Assembly: GCA_036346225.1 (NCBI GenBank)
Contig: JARFIW010000836.1
Location: 1 to 64,000, forward strand
DNA from: Platerodrilus igneus
Lineage: Eukaryota; Arthropoda; Insecta; Coleoptera; Lycidae
Direction of reading: 5' to 3'
DNA length: 64,000 nucleotides
Shown here: in pieces, positions 56,033-64,000 of the stretch
Layout: each line of letters begins with the position of its first letter
How positions within the stretch are numbered: the first letter of the stretch is position 1
Made by a program: the position numbers and the translations under genes
The notes under the pieces: generated by a model
Told to the model about the DNA's origin: nothing
Database searches by the model: none
What the model saw: only the letters and a program-made list of their open reading frames with translations

Positions 56033-56100
56033 GACCACCTGCAATTGTTGAAGTTGATATTATGGTAAGAAGTATGGGACCAGTTTCAGAAGTTGATATG
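56033..56100 (+). CDS. GABA receptor subunit, second coding exon
   Basis: Starts after ..ATATTTTAG at 56032 and ends ..GATATG before GTAAAT at 56101. It reads PPAIVEVDIMVRSMGPVSEVDM, the conserved block between the first loop and the Cys-loop domain. Exon phases agree with the previous exon (one base plus two bases make GG), and the exon is 68 bases. The intron between is only 50 bases. The next exon, which would begin with the TYSMDCYFRQ-type block, is not seen in the 7.9 kb to the right edge. Confidence 0.75.
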
Positions 56101-57570
56101 GTAAATATAATTGCTATAAATTTACTTTTTTTATAAAGGTTGAAATGTAATACATTCCGTATATTTTCACTTTTATATACTAAATTTAAATATCATTCGC
56201 AGAGATTTAGAGCCATTTAGAGATAATATTTGGATAAGAAAATGGTGCATCATGTGAAAAAATTTATGTACCGGACATGCATAGAAGCTTTGCCAGATAT
56301 GACTAAATTTGCATATGAACTCGGTTGCAATTTGTAAACTAAATTAGATCCTGCAATGATTATTTAGTTTTCATGTTGTTTAGATCACAAATATTTCTGA
56401 AATAGTAAATGTTATCGTTTCGTGTATCGGTTCATATAGTGTTTTTCAAGTGGTATATCGCTCGTATATAGAGCAATAAAGTTATACTGGAAACCCCAAA
56501 CTTCATTATTATAAATATACGATCCTGTGTATTTTTGCATTTTTAAATTCCTTGTTAAAGTTTAAATAAATTTATGAGTATCATTTCGAAACCTTCTGCA
56601 ACTTCAAAGTTTGTGGCCATGCACGCAGTCATGTCCTCAAACTGAATACATCTATAAAGTTAGTCTTTGCACGTCTGTCAGTAACATTTGACATTGAAAA
56701 AGAATGTCCAAAATTAGTTATATGTACGATTCGATTCTAAAAGCTGTTTTGAAAACAGTTTTAGAGACCGTAAAGTGATCTTTTGCGGACTAATTGGTAA
56801 TGATAAAGTAAAAAGTCCCACATCAAATTCAACAATAAATAATATAAAGCGTCAAACAAATGTCAAAATTGTATTACTAACATTCAACTACGCATGTAAT
56901 TCGCTTTTTGAACATTAATTGCTAAACGAACAGGTGAAATTGATATTGAATACACACTTTAGGAACCTAAAAGCAAACTGGTTTAGCGCTAAAAGCAAAA
57001 TTATTGAGAAAGCTCATCCAATGGGAAAATTCCGGGGTTTATTATATGTATGTTTGTTGGCAAGGGTGAAATTTACACATATTTACCTATTTGAAGAGTA
57101 ATTTGATGCAATTTAAATAATTAATATTGTACCAAGGAAATTTTTTGAAAAAGGTCTACGTGCAGTTATACCCTTTTGCTTGTAACAAATGCACTTACCC
57201 CTTTGCTTGCAGCTAAAATAGCCTTACTAACACTTGCATGCCTTTGTTTCCTTCTGTGCACCATTTTTTTAATTAGTAAAACGAACGGGCCAGGAAGAAA
57301 GGAACGAATTCAGTAACAGAATGCTCGACTGAGCTACGGTAAAAAAAAAGGGAGAGAAAAAAAACGAATGCTAAGTTATGCAGTTGGATATAAGGGAGTA
57401 ACGAACAAAACTAAAAAAACTCACAACACAAATCGCCCTGAAAAAAAAAATATTAGTATGTATACTACATATACATACGGAAAGAACACTAGTTTGTCAT
57501 ATACAATAAAAACAACACTCAATTAATAACAGAAAAATAAACAGAGTAATTATAGGGCTTATTTTAGCAT

Positions 57571-57572
<2 letters not shown>
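56101..57572. other. Intron of the receptor gene
   Basis: No downstream receptor exon, RNA gene or repeat array recognised. AT-rich. Confidence 0.45.

Positions 57573-57615
<43 letters not shown>
57573..57615. repeat. (TA)n microsatellite
   Basis: Perfect TA run of about 40 bases. Confidence 0.95.
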
Positions 57616-57621
<6 letters not shown>

Positions 57622-59686
57622 GTTTTAAAACCGTTAAAAATAAAATTAAACGAAGCAATTTCAAAACACCCTCTATAAAGGAAATACCAGAAATTACGTG
57701 CGAAATTTATTCCAGTTAATTCATTTTTAAGTAACGAGTATTAATCAAATTTTACAAATAAAGATGAATATTAGTAGGTTTGCAAAGAAATTAAATGGTA
57801 GAAGCCAATACAATTATTTCATTAATTTAATTGAGTGTAATTAAACGGTTATTTACGTATAATATGCATTAAAGTGTGTAAAATTCAATAATACCAAGGT
57901 GAAAGGCGTTGCTATCGGACTAATATATCAGTGGGGTGAAATACGTTGAAATCCAACTCTTAGAATTGTTAGTTAAAACGTTCGTTACGATTGAACACCT
58001 GCGTGGTTTGGAAAGGTCAACTTCTAATTATTTTGTGTAGATAAAGATGAAGATTCTACGTATATTGTACAAACCGTCGCATGCGTTCGTAGGAAATACT
58101 AACGAGGGGTTATTTAAATCACGTAAGAAGTCCACGTGGGGTAGATAGCAGATAAACAAAATATCGATTTTCTACCACTCAAGCAAGGTTAGAAAGAGAC
58201 GTAGAAAACGCATAAGCAAGAGACAACGGTAGTATAGGCGGGATTTGTCAAACGTCAGTAGTTCTACGATTGGTCGACATGGTTAGTTTGACTTGAGACA
58301 AACACGAGGATAGTGTAGCGTAGTTTTCTGAAAATATCATAACGACGTGCTGAAATTCGCGGATTTAAATATCGGTTGAGCGCAAAATTTTAAGAAGTAT
58401 GATTTTAAATGAAGGATTTCGCGTTAGGAGGGTATGGAGAGGTTACATTCGAAGTGTATAAATACTCTAAAGAAGTAGCACGGCTCTCTTCTCTTTCAAC
58501 TTCGATCGTTCTTTTAACTTCGTTGTCTTAATATTTCGATCGCTTCAGACTACGTATGGAAGCTACCACGAATTTAATAAATAGAATAAATTATTGTAAA
58601 TTATTTTGCACGGTGAGCTTCATAATTTATACGCGGTTTGTGTACCGAGATTTCAGTAAAATTTTTAGTTGAGGTATCACCTATAAAATTTTAACAAGCT
58701 TGTGTCGGGAAGTTAAGTAACGTGGTTTAAAGTAAATTTGTGAAAAACGTATGTTTAAATTGGATTTGGAATTTGGATACTACGTGAAGGCAGCGCTAGC
58801 AATTCAACTTAGATGGGGTTCGGCTAGTAATAGCTAGAAACAGCCTGCAGACCAGATAGAAGAAATACATGGCATCGTCCATCGGAGCTGAAATCTTCTA
58901 GAAATTTCCAGGTAACCATTTGAAATTGTGATTGTTATGAACTATGAATACTGGGTGACGTATGAGAGTGATTTGGAAGGTATTGTGGATTATTTGCGTA
59001 TTGAACATAACACGTTTAAATAACTTTATTATGGTATTTAACTTGAAATCTGAAGGTGTCTATAAAGCTAATTAACGTTCCATCAGGACGTAAAAATTTT
59101 GTGAAGAGTACATGGCTTTGTTTTTTTAGTTTGTTGAAAGAGTATGCAAAGTATAAGGGCATACATTATTCATAATTAACTGGGTTATCATGAGCTCACC
59201 ATACTTCAGAGTTTACTTAGATTTAAAATAAATTATATAACAGGAATGAGAAATAAGGTAGTATTCAGGGCCCATTTACTCCGGGTACATTCTATGTGTT
59301 TCATGATTTAAATTAAAAATACAGGACATTATAAAATAAGATTTATTGAAGTGTAACGTGATCACGGAAATGTGGACAATGTTGAATTTTAGTTGTAAAT
59401 AGTGATAAATAAAAGATTGTATGTTTGTTGTATTTTGTGGTTTTATTGCGAGTGTGTGTGTACGATTGAGAATATGAGAGTGAATCTAGATATTCAAGAA
59501 GAGGTCCAATTGAGCTAGCCGGAAGCAGGTGCAGAAAATTGGCAATTCAACCGAGGAAGAGAGGAAAACGGATAAGAAATTTTTTTTTTGAATTATTTAA
59601 TTTTTGAAAATTTTCTATTTTCGAGTTTTGAAAATTCACAAAAATTTTCGAATATATTTTTGTTGATGAGGCTTTTACCCGAGTTC

Positions 59687-59692
<6 letters not shown>
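57616..59692. other. Intronic sequence with a possible solo LTR
   Basis: Around 58455-58600 a TATA-like GTGTATAAATAC is followed by a CT-rich block (CTCTCTTCTCTTTCAAC) and AATAAATAG. That is the order seen in LTRs, but I find no second copy or primer-binding site, so it is only a possibility. No genes. Confidence 0.35.

Positions 59693-59721
<29 letters not shown>
59693..59721. repeat. (TA)n microsatellite
   Basis: TA run of about 29 bases inside an otherwise AT-rich region; it creates a spurious minus-strand frame (59547-59786). Confidence 0.9.
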
Positions 59722-59725
<4 letters not shown>

Positions 59726-60536
59726 TAAATATGGCACGAATCTTAACTACTTGCTTGCTACGTTGACGATGATGAGCTCGCCCCAATGAAATCTACTAAA
59801 CGTAAAACGCATAATAATAATTAGAATGGTACACTTAGAAGCAATCAACAAACCAGAAACAATAATAAATTAAATACCACAGCTGATGATTAATTATTAT
59901 TTTTATACACAATTTCAAAACCAATAAACTTAGTTATCCATCAATACAGAAATCAATATCACACAAGACTGCACTACCTGCTTATTCTAATAATAACAGG
60001 ATTAAATAATCAATAAAAGGTTGTTCACTGATTTTTTAATATTTCTATAGTACAAGTAAAACCCAAGTACCATAAGTGGATAAAGCAATCGTTACTGGTT
60101 GGCTGTGATGATGATGCTTTACGTAGGTTTTTAAGGGTTATAGTTGCTGGAATTTATATATCTCATCTTAACTTAGACTGCGTACAACGACAGTCAGACA
60201 AAATCTGTTGTAGCAACATTGTAAAATTTCTGTGTTAAGATCAAGTAAGCAATTCAGAATGTGGGTTAAAATCTGGGCTTAAAACATTAAAATTTCTATT
60301 AAAGGAACATCACCTTATAAATATCTGCCGGTCACTTAAAAAGAAAACGTTTTCAGCATAATGTTTTGTAATTTACCGGTTGAGCTTATAATATTTATCA
60401 CAAAAGAACCAACGCCAACCACCACGCGAAATATATTCAACTAGTTGCAAGAACGTATTGCAAAATAGTTTTTTAAAAGTACTGACGGAACACTCATTAT
60501 AGATTTGAAATCACTTCGAACATATTTCTACCATTC

Positions 60537-60660
60537 CAAGGCATATTTTTGTAAAAAATAATCGCCTAATATTCTTCAATCGGTTCGAGTTGGAAATCAA
60601 ACCCAGGATCTTGGCATCAGCAGTCATACGTGAACCTATCTAATGCACGGAACCACCTGC
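60537..60660 (-). mobile_element. tRNA-derived SINE, copy 4 (5' half)
   Basis: On the minus strand: GGTTCACGTATGACTG, GGGTTTGATTTCC (B-box-like), ACTCGAACCGATTGAAGAAT and a T-rich segment, matching the head of copies 1-3. The body is missing. Confidence 0.6.
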
Positions 60661-61763
60661 CATCTTCCATTCCAGATAATGGCGGTTTTATACCTTCAGA
60701 ATTTGCCAATAAATTAGCAGATTTTCTGCGAAAGCAATGAGCAGTGTAACTGTTTGCGATTGGCAATTTTGAAAAACTTGCCACAGCACTGGATACTTTT
60801 CTAATTTTGTGAATTCCAACTAGTTGTAGAGTGCATTTTTTATTGCAATAATTGATTAAAAAAAAACGTCCGTGCTAAACCTTCTTGAGTCGAAGTATAT
60901 ATATTTTCTATTGATATCCAGCTCAATTCCGGCCCCTGGAAAAATAACAAAACTTCTCTCTTTATTGGTCTTTATATAGACGATCTTCTCAACAAAGTAT
61001 GTTTTGTGGTCTTCTACATTTCTTTTAAGTATTGCTGTTAGCTCTTGACGCCGGCGGGCTTAGTAAACCCCAAAAATCGTTATATTCTGGAACAAAAAAA
61101 TTTCTTAGTTCTAAGCCAAACTAATCCATTAATTGCAAACCGGGTTTAACAAATGCAATTGTTCTCCAGCATTGATTAAAAAAAGTTTAAACATTTTCTT
61201 TAGATAACATAATTGACCCTTTGCCCCAAAATCTTTTCCATTTCTCTTTAAGTACGGTAAAATACTTGGAAATTTGCTTATATCTTTCCTTTACAAGTTG
61301 ATGGTAGTACGTAACATTGAACATTTAGTCCATAAGCTGAATATCTTGTAAGAAGCTGATTCGGTATTGAAATAGGTCAAACCTGCATCTTTAGCAGTTC
61401 TCGCAACATTGTTCATCACACACCGTTTCGTATGAGCGGTATAATTTTCTTCATATAATGTCTAGATTTATTTGGAAAATGTGATTCTTTTGCTTTTATT
61501 GCAATTTTACGTATTTTTTTCCATTTTATGCAATATAACCTTGTAGTAGTAATTTTTCACGCCTCCACAGGACTGTAAACAAACAATGTAACAACCGTCG
61601 TAACTAAGAAAAACTGTACTATACGTCTTGATTTCAGAAAATTATATTCAATAGTAATGCCATATTAAATGACATAAATTATTGCCGAAGAAATAAAACA
61701 AGTTGAAAATGCAAGGCATTGTCGCAACGAACTTCCAAATGTAGACTTACTTTAAAACAATTT
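60661..61763. other. AT-rich stretch, nothing recognised
   Basis: No supported gene or repeat. Confidence 0.3.
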
Positions 61764-62320
61764 ATGTATCGCACATTAATTTTGGACCTATTTGAAATTT
61801 TTGATAAAATTAATTCCCGGGGGCGGGTATCCGTGGTCAGATTTTGTGGGGGTACCATATTTCGACTCAGCTATGTTAGGGGAGTCCAAATATGTATCGC
61901 ACATTAATTTTGGACCTATTTGAAATTTTGATAAAATTAATGCCCTGGGGGATCGGGTATCCGTGGTCAGATTTTATGGGGGTACCATATTTCGACTCAG
62001 CTATGTTAGGGGAGTCCAAATATGTATCGCACATTAATTTTGGACCTATTTGAAATTTTGATAAAATTAATGCCCTGGGGGTCGGGTATCCGTGGTCAGA
62101 TTTTGTGGGGAGTACCATATTTCGACTCAGCTATGTTAGGGGAGTCCAAATATGTATCGCACATTAATTTTGGACCTATTTGAAATTTTTGATAAAATTA
62201 ATTCCCGGGGGTCGGGTATCCGTGGTCAGATTTTGTGGGGGGTACCATATTTCGACTCAGCTATGTTAGGGGAGTCCAAATATGTATCGCACCTTAATTT
62301 TGGACCTATTTGAAATTTTT
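61764..62320. repeat. Tandem array, 130-bp unit, ~4.3 copies
   Basis: ATGTATCGCACATTAATTTT starts units at 61764, 61892, 62022, 62152 and 62282 (period 128-130). Units contain GGACCTATTTGAAATTTT, GGTATCCGTGGTCAGATTTT, GGGGGTACCATATTTCGAC and TCAGCTATGTTAGGGGAG. Copies are over 93% identical by eye, so this is young. The open frames on either strand are repeat read-through. Confidence 0.9.
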
Positions 62321-62553
62321 TTTCCCGACGGAATATCGCGGGGCACGGCGCCCCGTGGCCCGATTTTAACTGACATCAAAACTTAAGCTCTGGACACCGA
62401 GCTGAATCGATTGATGTATCACACATTGATGTCCGACCATTAGAAAGGCCTCGGACGGACGGACAGACGGACGACAAATCGATTTCATAAACGAACGAAG
62501 TTCGTTGATATATGGACCGAATCTAACGTAAAGCTATGTATCTACGAGTCATG
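62321..62553. repeat. GC-richer tail of the 130-bp array with (GGAC)n-like run
   Basis: CGCGGGGCACGGCGCCCCG (a short palindrome) is at 62337-62355, followed by CGGACGGACGGACAGACGGACG near 62452. A GTTCGTTGATATATGG motif follows. It looks like the 3' end of a longer repeat family. Confidence 0.5.
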
Positions 62554-63260
62554 TTCAATTGAAACCCATCTTTGGTCAGGTTAGCCTTGGAAACAATTGT
62601 AATCACTCAACTGACGTTTTGCAACGTTAGTGGTGTTTGTAAACTTCCCACTGAATAGTTTCTCTCGTATACATTTGACAGCGATTTTAAGTATTGTGAC
62701 TTTGAAATGACGTTTATTGTTAACAATCTGACCAAATGTGATCAGCATGTCATTTAATTTCTGTGTGCTGAAGGTTTGCAACCATTGGACATTCATACAC
62801 GAATGCAAGCAGTGTATTAAAGCGCATGTTTTGCGTATCCAACTGTCAAGGAATAGTGTCGAAAATTTAAGAATGGACGCGAAGGGACGAATGATAGCCG
62901 CGACCGGGTCCATTGTGTACTACGTCAACAGACAGGAATGTGGCATGTGTGGAAGGCCTGTTTAGAGAAAATCGTCTAGTTTCAATCAGAATAATTTCAG
63001 AAAAGTCCCGATTTATCGCCTTGCGATTTTCACATCTTTGGACCACTGAAAAAAGCGTTAAAAGGTAACCGTTTTCGGTCGGACGAAGATGTACAAAACG
63101 CCGTGAAAGAATTCTTTGAACAGCAGCCTCAAGATTTCTTTAGGCAGGGTATACATAGGTTGACGAAACCATGGGATATGTGCCTTAATCGTAGTGGTAA
63201 TTATTTGTAAATTTAGTTGTCAATAAATTTTTCCTGAACCAAAGATGGATTTCAATTGAA
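62554..63260 (+). mobile_element. Deleted mariner element with intact terminal inverted repeats
   Basis: The ends are TTCAATTGAAACCCATCTTT (62554) and its near-exact inverted counterpart ending 63260 (AAAGATGGATTTCAATTGAA); TIRs are about 28 bp. At ~707 bp the element is shorter than the usual ~1.2-1.3 kb. The 3' part codes for a transposase C-terminus; 62583-63000 is rearranged and not readable as the N-terminal part. Confidence 0.85.
63007..63210 (+). pseudogene. Mariner transposase C-terminal fragment
   Basis: 67 codons, open to TAA at 63208: PDLSPCDFHIFGPLKKAL, then GNRFRSDEDVQNAVKEFF, PQDFF, GIHRLTKPWDMCLNRSGNYL. It contains the third catalytic acid region of mariner transposases (SPDLSPCD). 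The N-terminal DNA-binding and first catalytic parts are missing, so it is inactive. Confidence 0.85.
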
Positions 63261-63548
63261 GAAGCCTCGTAATTCGTACATAAATAGGCTTTATGGGCTT
63301 GTCCTATATTTATTAGCTCCGTTTGCCTCGCTCGCTCGCCAAATAATCTGTAATAGTCGTTAGTAAAGACCTACTGTTAAAGTTTGATGAATAAAATTCT
63401 AAAACTTTTTTTTAACACAAACGATCATTTACAATACGAAGATAGTTCGGAAAGTAACAGCCATTTGGCTATAAAAAAGTTGCCCTGAAAAGATAATTTT
63501 TATATACTTCCTTACTGGTTAAATAAGCGATACGTTATTTATTTGGAT
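63261..63548. other. Non-coding, nothing recognised
   Basis: Short stretch between the mariner and the LTR-like repeat. Confidence 0.3.
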
Positions 63549-63830
63549 TTGCCCTGAAGGGGCGGGGGCCCCGTAAGAATTTAAGGTTGCACCAGCTAAC
63601 TACATCGGTGCGGGAGTGAGTTCTTACGGAAAATAGAAATAATAAAGCAAATATAAATAAAACGCTCAAATATAGAATACTACGTTACACTAATCACTTA
63701 CGCTGAAAGGCTTTTGATTGTCATAATTAAGGGACGCCAAACCGTCTGTCTCAACAATCTTATCGATAGAATACCTTCACGGAAAATAGTTATTCCGGAT
63801 AGGTGCCCTTTGCTTTTGGTATCTTAAATT
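63549..63830 (-). repeat. LTR-retroelement end/leader-like repeat, copy 2
   Basis: Matches 13690-14000 in order (GGGCGGGGGCCCCGTAA, ACGCTGAAAGG, GGGACGCCAAACCG, CGGAAAATAGTTATTCCGG). The minus strand reads CGGTTTGGCGTCCC at the primer-binding-site-like position. No coding region adjoins it before the window ends. Confidence 0.45.
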
Positions 63831-64000
63831 TATCACATTATATGATACCCTTCTCTAAAATATCTTAACACACTTATTAAGCTTTGTCATAATTAAAGAA
63901 ATTCTCGAAATCAGGGCTTCTCCCAAATACAACTTTATCGTTGAAGTGACTGGATATCCTTTTACAATGGCCAACCTTGATAAATAAATGCAATAAAATG

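Noticed and set aside
61876..62118. 80-codon minus-strand frame
   Set aside because: Spans the 130-bp tandem units and repeats its own sequence.
62581..62913. 110-codon minus-strand frame within the mariner element
   Set aside because: Opposite strand to the transposase, no recognisable pattern, and the region is rearranged.

Overview
The window is arthropod nuclear DNA, most likely from an insect. It is AT-rich, contains an intron-bearing insect-type neurotransmitter receptor gene, and is packed with decayed transposable elements. The species cannot be named from sequence alone. The only clear host gene is the 5' part of an alpha-type (Grd/CG8916-like) Cys-loop GABA receptor subunit: two exons at 55812-56100 on the + strand, with clean splice junctions. 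Its next exon is not in the window, so the remaining 7.9 kb to the right edge is intron.

Region by region. 1-1.86 kb: a foldback DNA element with ~170-bp inverted ends that holds a hairpin, a solo-LTR-like repeat and another dispersed repeat. 3.5-10.4 kb: a satellite domain with two families of ~140-bp repeats, a 1.5-kb foldback element, two tRNA-derived SINEs, and an array of ~120-bp units with a three-monomer higher-order period. 12.7-19.5 kb: dispersed repeats, a SINE, a minus-strand LINE (endonuclease and reverse transcriptase), a BEL/Pao integrase remnant, and a second copy of the solo-LTR-like repeat.

21.7-31.4 kb is the most striking block: an endogenous virus of Polinton/adintovirus type (mid-size linear dsDNA virus). 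On the + strand it has a parvovirus-like phospholipase A2, an adenain-type maturation protease, a penton-like candidate structural protein, a 53-aa protein and a double-jelly-roll major capsid protein. On the - strand it has a protein-primed-type DNA polymerase B. Next come a spliced + strand gene and a small - strand gene. It ends in iterated repeats and a hairpin. The PLA2, 53-aa, spliced and 98-aa genes are open; the capsid, protease and polymerase genes carry frameshifts. No integrase or packaging ATPase was found. Degenerate direct repeats flank both sides.

32-40 kb holds tandem units related to the first foldback element and a minus-strand Ty3/gypsy remnant (gag, leader, and a primer-binding site matching tRNA-Lys1,2). 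At 40.2-41.0 and 48.8-49.6 kb are two copies of a non-autonomous Penelope-like or retrozyme-like element carrying type I hammerhead ribozymes; two copies of the ribozyme motif lie one 510-bp unit apart. 51.2-55.3 kb is a decayed PIF/Harbinger transposase gene whose intron holds a 2.3-kb giant palindrome and whose 3' part is fused to a Tc1/mariner fragment. The right end has a 130-bp tandem array and an internally rearranged mariner with intact terminal repeats.

The long stretches between (10.4-12.7, 33.5-35.6, 41-48.8, 49.6-51.2, 56.1-61.7 kb) look like ordinary AT-rich intergenic or intronic DNA.
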